Below, piece after piece: positions 41,798-50,455 of a stretch of DNA of 64,000 nucleotides. Made by a program: the position numbers and the translations under genes. The notes under the pieces were generated by a model. It had not been told where the DNA came from. It searched no databases and was given only the letters and a program-made list of their open reading frames with translations. Source of the DNA: an uncultured Paracoccaceae bacterium (lineage in GTDB: Bacteria > Pseudomonadota > Alphaproteobacteria > Rhodobacterales > Rhodobacteraceae); NCBI GenBank assembly GCA_947493335.1, contig CANLQO010000001.1:124001-188000 (forward strand). Direction: 5' to 3'. Positions within the stretch are counted from its first letter, which is position 1; each line of letters opens with the position of its first letter.

Positions 41798-41815
41798 TTT
41801 GACCGTTTGGTCAAA
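41798..41815. promoter_or_regulatory. RutR-like operator upstream of deoC
   Basis: TTTGACC-GTTT-GGTCAAA, a perfect 7-base inverted repeat, 58 bases upstream of the deoC start. The known RutR consensus is TTGACCA-NN-TGGTCAA, and this site matches it at all but one position. RutR is a TetR-family regulator of pyrimidine metabolism, which fits deoC. No rutR gene is in the window. Confidence 0.6.
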
Positions 41816-41848
41816 TAAATTCCGCCCCGGATCGGCGGGCAACACCCC

Positions 41849-42685
41849 TTAGGGCTGAATGACGTCGCGTTGGTATTTCTGCCGGTACTTCAACGGGGTC
41901 ATGCCAAACCGTGCGCGGAAGAGTTTGTGAAAATGGGATAGATTGGGGATGCCACAGCTTTCCGCAATCTCGGCCAGAGGTTCGGTGTCGGTCACAAGTG
42001 CACGGGCGGCGTGATCCATGCGGATGGAATTGATATAGTCTGACGGGGTCTGGCCCAGATAGCGACGCATCGTACGGCTGACATGGGGGTGTGCCTTGCC
42101 CGTCAAAGCCACCATTCCAGCAGAGCCATCGCGGAAAACCTGTGGGTCGCGTGCGGCGCGGCAAGCATTCGCCAGCCATCCGGGCACTTCGGCCGGCAGG
42201 CCGTTGCTGTCTGCCATCAGACCGGACAAGAGGGGCAGCAGAAAGGCTGTCGTGGCAAGCGCGTTGCGAGGGCTGTGTTCCAGTGCAATCGCTGCCTGAT
42301 TGAGGCTGGCCAGCGCGCGGACATCGCGAAAGAATCGCGTTGGTCCGTCCTTGCGAAAGGCCACATCCGTCAGCTTGGGAAATTGAGCCAAAAGGCCGCT
42401 GATCACGTCAGGGTGCAGACAGATCAAGGCGACCATGGCCGCTTCTCCCTTGCCTTGAAGCCCATGGACCTGTCCGGGCGAAAGGCAAACCAGATCGCCC
42501 TCGTTCAAGGTCGTGATGCCATCCGGCGCATGGTGGCGTACGGTGCCATTCTGAACCCAGAATACCTCAAAGAAATCATGGGTGTGCAAAGGGCGTGGCC
42601 GCTGGGCGGTCAGTGTTGCACGGGTCACATGGGCCACGGCCCCGTCTGTCAGGATATCGCGATGATGCAGTGTCACGGGTTTCAT
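41849..42685 (-). CDS. AraC family regulator with cupin sensor domain
   Basis: A 278-residue regulator: an amino-terminal cupin-like domain (RPLHTHDFFEVFWVQNGTVRH, GDLVCLSPGQVHGLQG) and a carboxy-terminal pair of AraC HTH motifs (LTGKAHPHVSRTMRRYLGQTPSDYINSIRMDHAARAL, LAEIAESCGIPNLSHFHKLFRARFGMTPLKYR). The layout is like the ChbR/AraC sugar-responsive group. Its target is not obvious: it is divergent from rpe (109-base gap) and lies upstream of deoC-ALDH16 in the same orientation. Binding of a carbohydrate or nucleoside is inference. Confidence 0.9.
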   Translation of the reverse strand: MKPVTLHHRDILTDGAVAHVTRATLTAQRPRPLHTHDFFEVFWVQNGTVRHHAPDGITTLNEGDLVCLSPGQVHGLQGKGEAAMVALICLHPDVISGLLAQFPKLTDVAFRKDGPTRFFRDVRALASLNQAAIALEHSPRNALATTAFLLPLLSGLMADSNGLPAEVPGWLANACRAARDPQVFRDGSAGMVALTGKAHPHVSRTMRRYLGQTPSDYINSIRMDHAARALVTDTEPLAEIAESCGIPNLSHFHKLFRARFGMTPLKYRQKYQRDVIQP

Positions 42686-42793
42686 GAGATCAAATTAGCA
42701 TGGTCCGCCGGGCGTGACCCGCGACAATTGCGCATGGCGGGGTGACGCTGGCTGCAAATCGCTTTAACTGGGGCGACAACAAGGGGATTTGCC

Positions 42794-43471
42794 ATGACTT
42801 TCGACCGTTCGCTGAAAATTGCGCCATCCATATTGGCCTCGGACTTTGCCAACTTCGGCGCGGAATGTGCCGCGGTCGAGGCGCAGGGCGCTGATTGGAT
42901 CCATGTCGACGTGATGGATGGTCATTTCGTGCCTGCGATCACATTTGGTGCGCAGACCTGTGCGGCTATCCGGCCGCATATCAAGACGGTGATGGACGTG
43001 CATCTGATGATCTCGCCTGTGGATGCATATTTGCAGGGCTTCGCTGATGCTGGTGCCGATGTGATCACCGCGCATGTCGAGGCGGGGCCGCATATTCACC
43101 GCACATTGCAGACCATTCGCGGCCTTGGCTGCAAGGCCGGTGTGGCGCTGAACCCCGGAACACCTGCAAGTGCGGTTGCCGATCTGATGGATGATGTGGA
43201 CCTTGTCTGCGTGATGACGGTGAACCCCGGCTTTGGCGGGCAGAAGTTCATCGATATGACGGCCAAGGTCCGCCAGTTGCGCGAAATGATCGGCGACCGG
43301 CCCGTGCATATCGAGATCGACGGCGGCGTTGACCCCTCGACTGCACCGCTGGTGCGTGCCGCGGGGGCCGATGTGCTGGTCGCGGGATCAGCGGTCTTTC
43401 GGGGTGGGTCGGTGGACAACCCGGGCCCCTATGGCGACAACATCCGCGCCATTCGCGCGGCGGCGGGGTAA
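42794..43471 (+). CDS. rpe: Ribulose-phosphate 3-epimerase
   Basis: A 225-residue TIM-barrel epimerase interconverting ribulose 5-phosphate and xylulose 5-phosphate in the pentose phosphate pathway. The family blocks are all present: IAPSILASDFANFG, WIHVDVMDGHFVPAITFG, DVHLMI, ALNPGTPAS, VMTVNPGFGGQKFI and EIDGGVDPSTAPLVRAAGADVLVAGSAVF. The metal ligands His, Asp and Asp sit in HVDVMDGHF and related segments. The ATG has AAGGGG upstream. It is probably monocistronic; the DUF4173 gene starts 88 bases later. Confidence 0.97.
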   Translation: MTFDRSLKIAPSILASDFANFGAECAAVEAQGADWIHVDVMDGHFVPAITFGAQTCAAIRPHIKTVMDVHLMISPVDAYLQGFADAGADVITAHVEAGPHIHRTLQTIRGLGCKAGVALNPGTPASAVADLMDDVDLVCVMTVNPGFGGQKFIDMTAKVRQLREMIGDRPVHIEIDGGVDPSTAPLVRAAGADVLVAGSAVFRGGSVDNPGPYGDNIRAIRAAAG

Positions 43472-43559
43472 TCTGCGCAAAATCTGCTGAACACAGCCGC
43501 GTGATCTAAGCGGACAGACCGCTATTCCCTTGTCAAAACAACGACAAGAGGGACGGCCC

Positions 43560-44960
43560 ATGGCTGACAGTCTGACACTATCGCGCGCACCTTCGGGACG
43601 CATTCTGGGGCTATTTGGTTTGCTGGTCGCAGCGGATTTGCTTGTCTGGGCCGCGGTGCCGGGTCTGGGATTTGTGGTGCTGATCGCGCTGATTGCACTG
43701 GCCGCGCAGGTCTGGTGGGGTCGCTTTGTCTGGCAGGCCTGGGTTGTTCTGGGGCTAAGCCTGATCCCGGCGCTTGAGGTCATGCAGCTGCTGTCCTTCT
43801 CATTTGCCTTGCTTGGACTTGCGGCCTTTTGCGCCATTCAGGTCTGTGGTGGGTGGGCCGATACCCGCGCCGTCGTTGCCGCAACGTTGCGGATGCCGTT
43901 TTGGGGCAACGTGCAGACCATGGCGGACATTGCCAACGGCGCGCGCGGTCGCAAGGACATCGGCCAGAGCGCCCGCCGTAGTTTGGACGGTTTGCGGGAC
44001 TGGATCGTGCCGGGCGCGCTGGGTGCGGTCTTTGTCTTGCTTTTTGCTGCGGCCAACCCGTTGATTGACGGTTGGCTCGCGGCACTTGTACCTGCCGACT
44101 GGCCAGCCTTGCCTGATGCCGCGCGGATCATCTTTTGGGTGATCGTTGCGATGTTTGTCTGGCCAATGTTGCGGCTGACCGCGCTGGCCGATCGGTTGCA
44201 AAGGCCCCTACGTGATCGCCCCATGCATCAGACAAACATGCTCACCGAAGGGTCCGTGCTGCGGTCATTGGTGACCTTCAACGCGATCTTTGCCGTGCAG
44301 ACGTTGCTGGATCTTGCCTTTTTGAGCGGCGGCGTAGGTCTGCCCGAGGGGATCAGTTATGCCGAATATGCCCATCGCGGGGCCTATCCCTTGCTGGTTA
44401 CGGCGTTGTTGGCGGGCGGCTTTGCATTGCTGGCGCAGCCGTGGCTTGCGGGGCGTCCGTTGTTGAAGTGGCTTCTTCTGGCCTGGGTGGCACAGAACGT
44501 GATCCTTGTGATCTCTTCTATTCTGCGGCTGGACCTTTACGTTGATGTCTATGGGCTGACCCGGTTGCGGTTTGCGGCCTTTATCTGGATGGCGCTGGTG
44601 GCGATGGGGCTTGCCTTGATGATCTGGCAGGTTTGGCGCGGATGGGCTGTTGGATGGCTGATCGGGCAATCGGCGGCCTTGGCGGTTCTTGCGCTTTATG
44701 TGTCATCGCTGATCAATGTTGATGGCTATATTGCGCGGCACAATCTGGCGCAAACCGGCATCAAGTCTGATCCCTGGTATATCTGCCAGTTGAGCGAGGG
44801 CGCCCTGCCCGCGATCCGGCTGCAAGAGGTCAAAACCGGCCAACGGTTCTGCCATAGCCGTGAACCGTTTCTTTCGACACCGGCTGACTGGCGCGAATGG
44901 GGCTATCGTAATGCGCGTCTGCGCCATAAATTGAGCGAAATTGAAGGGTTGAGCCTATGA
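43560..44960 (+). CDS. DUF4173/DUF4153-type membrane protein
   Basis: A 466-residue protein with about eleven transmembrane segments over nearly its whole length and a short soluble tail (PWYICQLSEGALPAIRLQEVKTGQRF). The conserved stretch QTNMLTEGSVLRSLVTFNAIFAVQTLLDLAFL is characteristic of the DUF4173 type. An AAGAGGG precedes the ATG at 43560. Its stop overlaps the response regulator start by four bases (ATGA). The role is unknown; coupling with a two-component system suggests that it supplies or senses a membrane signal. Confidence 0.82.
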   Translation: MADSLTLSRAPSGRILGLFGLLVAADLLVWAAVPGLGFVVLIALIALAAQVWWGRFVWQAWVVLGLSLIPALEVMQLLSFSFALLGLAAFCAIQVCGGWADTRAVVAATLRMPFWGNVQTMADIANGARGRKDIGQSARRSLDGLRDWIVPGALGAVFVLLFAAANPLIDGWLAALVPADWPALPDAARIIFWVIVAMFVWPMLRLTALADRLQRPLRDRPMHQTNMLTEGSVLRSLVTFNAIFAVQTLLDLAFLSGGVGLPEGISYAEYAHRGAYPLLVTALLAGGFALLAQPWLAGRPLLKWLLLAWVAQNVILVISSILRLDLYVDVYGLTRLRFAAFIWMALVAMGLALMIWQVWRGWAVGWLIGQSAALAVLALYVSSLINVDGYIARHNLAQTGIKSDPWYICQLSEGALPAIRLQEVKTGQRFCHSREPFLSTPADWREWGYRNARLRHKLSEIEGLSL

Positions 44961-45637
44961 GCCGTCACATTTTGATTGCCGATGATGATGCTGCCATCCG
45001 CGATGTCCTGCGGATCGCGCTGGGTCAGGCCGGGTTTGAAACCTCTGAAGTGGGGGATGGTGCGGCGGCACTGAAGGCCGCGCCAGAGGCTGATCTGGTG
45101 CTGCTGGATATCGGCATGCCCGAGATGGACGGGTTGGAAGTTTGCCGCGAATTGCGCAAGACCTCGGCTGTGCCGATCCTGTTTCTGACCGCGCAGGGGG
45201 ATGAGATTGACCGCATCGTCGGGCTGGAAATGGGGGCAGATGACTACGTGCCAAAACCGTTCAGCCCGCGCGAAGTGGTAGCACGGGTCAAGGCGATCCT
45301 GAAGCGCGGTGCAGCGACAGAGGTTGCAGCGGGCAGCGTGCGGCGCGGGATACTGAGCGTCGATGTCGACCGGCATCAATGCCACGTCGGCGATGCTCAA
45401 GTCACATTGACCGCGCGCGAAATGGAGTTGCTGGCGCAACTGATGAAGCGCCCCGACCACGTGATGTCGCGGCCGCAACTTGTTGATACCGTTTACGGAA
45501 CCAACATTCACGTCAGTGACCGGACAATGGACAGTCACCTGCGCAACCTGCGCACAAAGCTTGCCAAGGCCGGGGTGCCCGACGCGATTGAGACGGTGCA
45601 TGGCGTTGGTGTGCGGATGGGGCCATGTCGCGGGTAA
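44957..45637 (+). CDS. OmpR/PhoB family response regulator
   Basis: A 226-residue response regulator. The receiver domain has the acidic pair in IADDDAAIRDV, the phosphorylation aspartate in LVLLDIGMPEMDG and the conserved lysine in DYVPKPFSPREV. The carboxy-terminal winged helix is of the OmpR/PhoB type (LTAREMELLAQLMKRPDHVMSRPQLVDTVYG, DRTMDSHLRNLRTKL). It overlaps the DUF4173 gene upstream by four bases and the histidine kinase downstream by 13, so all three are one translational unit. Confidence 0.95.
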   Translation: MSRHILIADDDAAIRDVLRIALGQAGFETSEVGDGAAALKAAPEADLVLLDIGMPEMDGLEVCRELRKTSAVPILFLTAQGDEIDRIVGLEMGADDYVPKPFSPREVVARVKAILKRGAATEVAAGSVRRGILSVDVDRHQCHVGDAQVTLTAREMELLAQLMKRPDHVMSRPQLVDTVYGTNIHVSDRTMDSHLRNLRTKLAKAGVPDAIETVHGVGVRMGPCRG

Positions 45638-46551
45638 CGCGGAAATGGCGGCCACCGCTGAGCCTTGTGCTGGGCGGAACGCTGGCGGCGGTCTTTGCGC
45701 TGCCGCTGTTGGGCATCGGCTATTTCCGGCTGGCGGGCGGTGTTCTGGGCTGGGGCGAAACAAGCTGGTTGATGGGCTGGATTGCGTTTATCGCAACGGC
45801 GGCATTGGGTTATTTGCTGTGGCGGCTGGTGCTGCGTCCTGTGCGGGCGCTGACCGAATATGCCAAGGCCGAGGGGGCGGCGGAGGTTCCAGAACACTTT
45901 GGAACGCCTGAATTTTCAGAGTTGGGTGCAGCAGTGATCGACATGACAAACGCGCTGCGCAGTCGTGAAGCTGTGGTCCGGTCCTATGCCGATCACGTGA
46001 CCCATGAGATGAAGTCGCCGCTGACCGCTGTGCACGGTGCGGTCGAACTTTTGGAGGGTGATTTGCCGGATGCCGAACGCAGGAAACTGATCGCAAGAAT
46101 TGGCGATGCTGCGGGGCGGATGGAAGAACTGCTGGCTGCACAACGGGCATTGGCCAAGGCGAGCGAGCCCTTGCCAAAAGGCGAAACCGTGGTGCAGGGC
46201 GGATTCTCGGACGTGTCTGGCTTGACGGTCGAGGTGACAGTGGCAGAGGCGGTGCCCATCGGGCCAGAGGCATTTCGGTTGGTCATGGATCACCTGCTGG
46301 GCAATGCAAAAGCGCATGGCGCGACCAAAGTCACGATGACAGGTGATGGTCGGTCGCTGGTCATTTCAGACAACGGGCCTGGCATTTCGGACGGGAACCG
46401 CGACCGGGTGTTTGATCCGTTTTTCACCACCCGTCGCGATGCGGGCGGCACGGGCATGGGATTGGCAATTGTACGACGCATTTTGCAAGCGCAGGGTGCA
46501 GAGATCGCGTTAGGCCACGGAAAAGGCGGAGTTTTTGTGATCTCGTGGTGA
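45625..46551 (+). CDS. Sensor histidine kinase with minimal periplasmic loop
   Basis: A 308-residue histidine kinase. Two transmembrane segments (about 12-34 and 47-66) are separated by only about 12 residues, so there is no periplasmic sensor domain. A HAMP-like linker (LRPVRALTEYAKAEG) follows. The phosphorylation histidine is in DHVTHEMKSPLTAVHGAVELL, and the ATP-binding domain has N, G1 and G2 boxes in LLGNAKAHG, SDNGPGIS and GTGMGLAIV. This layout matches intramembrane-sensing kinases that read a membrane partner, probably the DUF4173 protein of the same operon (inference). Confidence 0.93.
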   Translation: MSRVTRKWRPPLSLVLGGTLAAVFALPLLGIGYFRLAGGVLGWGETSWLMGWIAFIATAALGYLLWRLVLRPVRALTEYAKAEGAAEVPEHFGTPEFSELGAAVIDMTNALRSREAVVRSYADHVTHEMKSPLTAVHGAVELLEGDLPDAERRKLIARIGDAAGRMEELLAAQRALAKASEPLPKGETVVQGGFSDVSGLTVEVTVAEAVPIGPEAFRLVMDHLLGNAKAHGATKVTMTGDGRSLVISDNGPGISDGNRDRVFDPFFTTRRDAGGTGMGLAIVRRILQAQGAEIALGHGKGGVFVISW

Positions 46552-46576
46552 ATGGGTTGGCGCAGGGTGACCGGGT

Positions 46577-47467
46577 TTACCCTTTCACCGCGCCATCACT
46601 TAGTCCCGAGACTAAGTATCGTTGCGCAATCAGGAAGACCACAGTGATTGGCAGGCCCGACAGGATCGCGGCGGCGGCAAAGTCGCCCCACAAGTAGCGG
46701 AATTCATTGAGGTAAAGCCTGCTGCCCACGGCGAGGGTCATCTGGCTTTCCGACCGGATCAGGACCGATGCAATCGGGTAATCGTTGATGAAGCCGATGA
46801 AGCTGAGAACGAAGACCACTGCCATGATTGGCACGGCCAGTGGCAAGAAGATATGGCGAAATGTTTGCCAAGGTGTTGCGCCATCGATCGCGGCCGCTTT
46901 GTCCAGCGCGGTGTCGATGCTGTCGAAGTAGCCTTTGATCGTCCAGATGTGCAGCGTCACACCGGACAGATAGATCAGGATCAGCGCGACATGAGAGTTG
47001 AGGCCAAGGATCGGATTGACCTCTCCCATCGCGTCAAAGATCGCGTAGATGGCGACAAGGGCCAGTGTGGTGGGGAACATCTGAATAAGGAACAGGCCAT
47101 CGAGCATGGCAGACTTACCTCTGATCCGTATGCGGCTGAAAGCATAGGCGGAAATCGTCGAAAGCGCGAGCACCCCAAGGCCTGCGATGAGGCCGATCTT
47201 GATCGAGTTCCACATCCACAAGAGCACCGGATAAGGTGGTTCAACGACCGTGCCGTCAGCGCGGGTGTAGTCAAATCCGAACGCAAGGACCCAATGTTCC
47301 AGCGTCGGGTTTTGCGGGATGATGGAGCCGATGGAAAAGTTGCCTTCACGGAATGAAATCGACAGCACCATGAAGAAGGGAAAAAGGATCAGGATCAGGA
47401 AGGCGACCATGAATCCATGGGCGAGGCACTTTTTGATCATCAGATCTCGGGGGCGTTCAACGATCAT
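46577..47467 (-). CDS. malG: Maltose/alpha-glucoside ABC transporter permease MalG
   Basis: A 296-residue permease with six hydrophobic segments and the EAA motif that docks the ATPase (AAAIDGATPWQTFRHIFLPLAVP). The amino terminus and the segment ISFREGNFSIGSIIPQNPTLEHWVLAFG match MalG. It is the last gene of the minus-strand glucosidase-malE-malF-malG operon, with a 192-base gap from malF that contains an intergenic element. The transporter would import maltose, trehalose or another alpha-glucoside with MalF, MalE and MalK. Confidence 0.93.
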   Translation of the reverse strand: MIVERPRDLMIKKCLAHGFMVAFLILILFPFFMVLSISFREGNFSIGSIIPQNPTLEHWVLAFGFDYTRADGTVVEPPYPVLLWMWNSIKIGLIAGLGVLALSTISAYAFSRIRIRGKSAMLDGLFLIQMFPTTLALVAIYAIFDAMGEVNPILGLNSHVALILIYLSGVTLHIWTIKGYFDSIDTALDKAAAIDGATPWQTFRHIFLPLAVPIMAVVFVLSFIGFINDYPIASVLIRSESQMTLAVGSRLYLNEFRYLWGDFAAAAILSGLPITVVFLIAQRYLVSGLSDGAVKG

Positions 47468-47611
47468 CGGTTAACCCTGATTTTGATATGTGGATGCCAT
47501 GCACATTCCATGCACAACCCGTGCGGACAAAAGTCTGAAGCGGTATTAAGTTAACGGGCCGGACGGTCGCCGCTCTTGCTGCGCAAGTCGCCCCGCCCGC
47601 CGTCCCGAACG

Positions 47612-47657
47612 CCGGGGCGCGGCCCCGGACCCCGGCATATTTGTGTTCAAAAGAAAG
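47612..47657 (+). repeat. Intergenic hairpin element, copy 4 of family A
   Basis: Stem CCGGGGC/GCCCCGG (47612-47628), then CCCCGGCATATTTG and the tail TTCAAAAGAAAG, two bases before the malF stop. It is nearly identical to the copy in glcDEF. It lies between malF and malG of one operon, seen on the opposite strand of the genes. Confidence 0.75.
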
Positions 47658-47659
47658 CA

Positions 47660-49186
47660 TCATGCGCGGCCTGATCTGCGCTGTGCGGCCCGGCGCATGG
47701 CGACAAAGTTCGCGTAGGAAATGGCGGCGACCACGATAAAGATCAAAAGCGTGATGGCACCGGCCAGGCCGAACTGCTGGCCTGCGTTGTCGAAGGCGAG
47801 GCGGTAGGTGAAGCTGGCAAGAATATCGGTTTCACCTGCAGGGATCACGGTGCCGGGAATGTCGGGCAAGCCACGGGTCAACAGGAACACCAGCACGAGG
47901 TTGTTGAAGTTGAACGCAAAGCTCGCAATCAGCAGCGGCAGGAACGGCGGAATAATCTGTGGCAGGGTGATGGTAAAGAAAACCCGCAGGGCAGAGGCCC
48001 CTTCCAGGGCGGCGGCCTTTTTGTGATCCTCTGGCACCGCTTGCAGGAACCCCATCGCCAGCAGCATCATATAAGGGTAGCCCAGCCAGGTGTTGACGAT
48101 GACCAGCATCGTGCGCGCCAGCGTGCCATTGGTGAACCAATCCGGTTCAATGCCAAAGAGGGCGTTCAGGATCAAATTAATCTCTCCAAAGTTCTGATTG
48201 AAGAGGCCTTTGAACACCAGGATCGAGATGAAGGCGGGCACGGCGTAGGGCAGGATCAGAAGGATTCGGTAGAGCGCTTTGAACCGCAGGTGCGGCCATT
48301 GCAGGATGACGGCAAGGGTCAGGCCCAATGCGAAGGTGGTGGCGACCGAAAGGGTGGCAAAGGCAAAGGTCCACAGAAAGACCGACACCATCGGTTCGCG
48401 GATGCCATCGGATTGGAAGACGCGGGTGAAGTTGTCGGTGCCGATGTTGACGCGCCAGCCCGGCGGAACGTCTTCCCCGTCGGGGGTTTCAAAGAAACCG
48501 GTGGCGTGGTTGGCGGTAAGGATCGTGCCGTCGGCGCGGGTCAGTTGGTTGGGGCCGGTTTGTACGTAGTCTGGTGTCACTGTGGCGAAGCTGCGCAGGC
48601 CCGCGTTCTGGATCTGTGTGCCGTCGGGTGTTTCCAGCGTGATCTGGCCCAGTCCTTCGCGCAGTTTGATGGCATCGCGGCGTTCTAACAAAGTGGCGGG
48701 CTCTGCCCCGGGGGCGAGGCCCACGGTTTGGGGCTTTGTCAGGGTGACAGGTGCGGAAAGCAGGCCGCTGTCGGGCAGCCAGATGCGAAAGGCATCACCG
48801 TCACGGGCCACGGCAAAGGGCTGTTGGGTGGATGTATCAACGGAGCCGCGGGAGGTCAGCACCTCGACCGTGCGGTCATAGCTGAGCAGGTTGAAGCTGC
48901 TGTAGTTCGTGAAGCCGATGTAGATTGTGTAGATCACCGGGAAGGCGATGAAGATCAGCACCGCAGCGACGCCGGGAAAGATGAAACGCGCGCCGTAATA
49001 GCGACGTGCGCCAAAGATGATGGCAAAGCCGGTGGCCAGTGCCAGCAGGATGGCACCAAAGAGTGGCTGGTTCAGCTGATAAAGGTAGAAGGCCGCGTAG
49101 AGCAGGACGCAGGTGATAACCCCGACACCAAGAAGGCGGGGCAAGGGGTGGTGGTCGTCTGCAAATTGGGGCTCGGCGGTTGTCAT
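47660..49186 (-). CDS. malF: Maltose/alpha-glucoside ABC transporter permease MalF
   Basis: A 508-residue permease. Unlike most sugar permeases it carries a large periplasmic insertion after the third membrane segment (about residues 110-260), the equivalent of the MalF P2 domain that contacts MalE in E. coli. The EAA motif is ALEGASALRVFFTITLPQIIPP. The amino terminus has three hydrophobic segments, as in enteric MalF. It begins 94 bases after the malE stop, in a gap that holds a hairpin element. Confidence 0.94.
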   Translation of the reverse strand: MTTAEPQFADDHHPLPRLLGVGVITCVLLYAAFYLYQLNQPLFGAILLALATGFAIIFGARRYYGARFIFPGVAAVLIFIAFPVIYTIYIGFTNYSSFNLLSYDRTVEVLTSRGSVDTSTQQPFAVARDGDAFRIWLPDSGLLSAPVTLTKPQTVGLAPGAEPATLLERRDAIKLREGLGQITLETPDGTQIQNAGLRSFATVTPDYVQTGPNQLTRADGTILTANHATGFFETPDGEDVPPGWRVNIGTDNFTRVFQSDGIREPMVSVFLWTFAFATLSVATTFALGLTLAVILQWPHLRFKALYRILLILPYAVPAFISILVFKGLFNQNFGEINLILNALFGIEPDWFTNGTLARTMLVIVNTWLGYPYMMLLAMGFLQAVPEDHKKAAALEGASALRVFFTITLPQIIPPFLPLLIASFAFNFNNLVLVFLLTRGLPDIPGTVIPAGETDILASFTYRLAFDNAGQQFGLAGAITLLIFIVVAAISYANFVAMRRAAQRRSGRA

Positions 49187-49223
49187 GCGGCACCTTGGGG
49201 CATTGCCGGTTCAAAGCCCGGCT

Positions 49224-49272
49224 TGCGGCGGGTGAGGGGGTGGACCCCGCCCTCATATCGCGAGGGCGGGGT
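49224..49272 (-). repeat. Intercistronic hairpin, degenerate copy 3 of family B
   Basis: Between malE and malF. GCGGGTGAGGGGGTGGA is similar to the family B element at 32285 and 40675; it is followed by a perfect 11-bp stem, ACCCCGCCCTC/GAGGGCGGGGT (49244-49272) with a 7-base loop. It could attenuate malFG expression relative to malE, as the hairpin between malE and malF does in enteric bacteria. Confidence 0.65.
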
Positions 49273-49280
49273 TGAAGGAA

Positions 49281-50438
49281 TTATTCGCCCAGAATGCGGG
49301 TTGCCGCGTCGTTGAGCGCATCAGCCGGGCTGGCTGCCCCGGTGGTGATGTTGGTCAGCGCGGGACCCATGGCGGCCCAGAAGGCCCCCATTTCTGGGTT
49401 GGACGGCATTGGCACGCCGTTTGCCGCAACCTCTAGCATCCCGGAGACCAGCGGATCGGGTTGTGCGGCGGCAGCGGAGGTGTCGGCCAGCGCGCCAAGC
49501 GCGCCATTGGCGTTCCAGGCCGCGAGGCCGTCATCGGTCAACAGGTAGTTTTCCAGCAGCTCGGCCGCGAGATCGGCATTTGGCGAAGCTGCGTTGATGG
49601 CCATCGCCTGAACACCAAGGAAGGGCGGAGAAACGGCACCATTCACGGTCGGGATCGGGGCGACGGCGACGTTGATCCCGGCCTCTTTGTATCCACCCCA
49701 GGACCAGGGGCCGTTGATGACCATTGCGACTTCGCCATTGGCCATGGCGCCATCCATGACGCCATAGTCAACGCCCTGTGGCATCACACCGTCGTCAAAG
49801 AGGGACTTGAGCACTTCGGCACCGGCAATCGCGCCATCGGTGTTCACACCGGTGGTGGAACCGTCATAGCTGCCGTCGACTTTCTGAAAGGCATATCCAC
49901 CACCGGCCATGAGCATGGGCATGGTGAAATAGGTGTTGTTGTAGTCCCAAAGGATCTTGGCGCCGTCGATCTGCGCATCCTTGATCTCTTCAAAAGATGC
50001 GGGCGGCGTGTCGACGAGATCGGCATTGTAGACCAGCGTGACCGCTTCGACGAAGACGGGGTAACCCCATGTTTTGCCATCGAAATTCACAGCATCCATG
50101 GCAGAGCCAAGAACGCCGTCGGTCCAGCCGGCGGCGGGTTGCACAGGTGCGATCAACCCGCCAGAGGCCCATTCACCAAAGCGGTCATGCGCCCACATCA
50201 GGATGTCGGGGCCATCGCCGGTGGCGGCGGCCTGCTGATATTTCTGCGGCAAATCGGGGTCGACGACTTCAACAACAACCTCGATCCCGAGGTCTTCGGT
50301 GAAGGGGGCGACGGCCTGCATCAGCGCGTCTTTGTCGCGGTTCGCACCGGTCCAGATGACAAGTTTGCCGTCCTCGAACGCCGCGGCCGGGGCGGCGGTG
50401 GCCAAAAGCAGGGCCGTGGTGGTTAGGGTCTTTTTCAT
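49281..50438 (-). CDS. malE: Maltose/alpha-glucoside binding protein MalE
   Basis: A 385-residue periplasmic solute-binding protein with a signal peptide (MKKTLTTTALLLATAAPAAAF). The mature sequence is close to E. coli MalE: KLVIWTGANRDKDALMQAV, ATGDGPDILMWAHDRFGEWASGGL, YPVFVEAVTLVYNADLV and FLGVQAMAINAASPNADLAAELL. It should bind maltose or longer alpha-glucans. The start at 50438 follows GGGAGG, which is better than the longer frame. It lies 17 bases after the glucosidase stop and is second in the operon. Confidence 0.95.
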   Translation of the reverse strand: MKKTLTTTALLLATAAPAAAFEDGKLVIWTGANRDKDALMQAVAPFTEDLGIEVVVEVVDPDLPQKYQQAAATGDGPDILMWAHDRFGEWASGGLIAPVQPAAGWTDGVLGSAMDAVNFDGKTWGYPVFVEAVTLVYNADLVDTPPASFEEIKDAQIDGAKILWDYNNTYFTMPMLMAGGGYAFQKVDGSYDGSTTGVNTDGAIAGAEVLKSLFDDGVMPQGVDYGVMDGAMANGEVAMVINGPWSWGGYKEAGINVAVAPIPTVNGAVSPPFLGVQAMAINAASPNADLAAELLENYLLTDDGLAAWNANGALGALADTSAAAAQPDPLVSGMLEVAANGVPMPSNPEMGAFWAAMGPALTNITTGAASPADALNDAATRILGE

Positions 50439-50455
50439 GGTGTCCTCCCAAGGGG

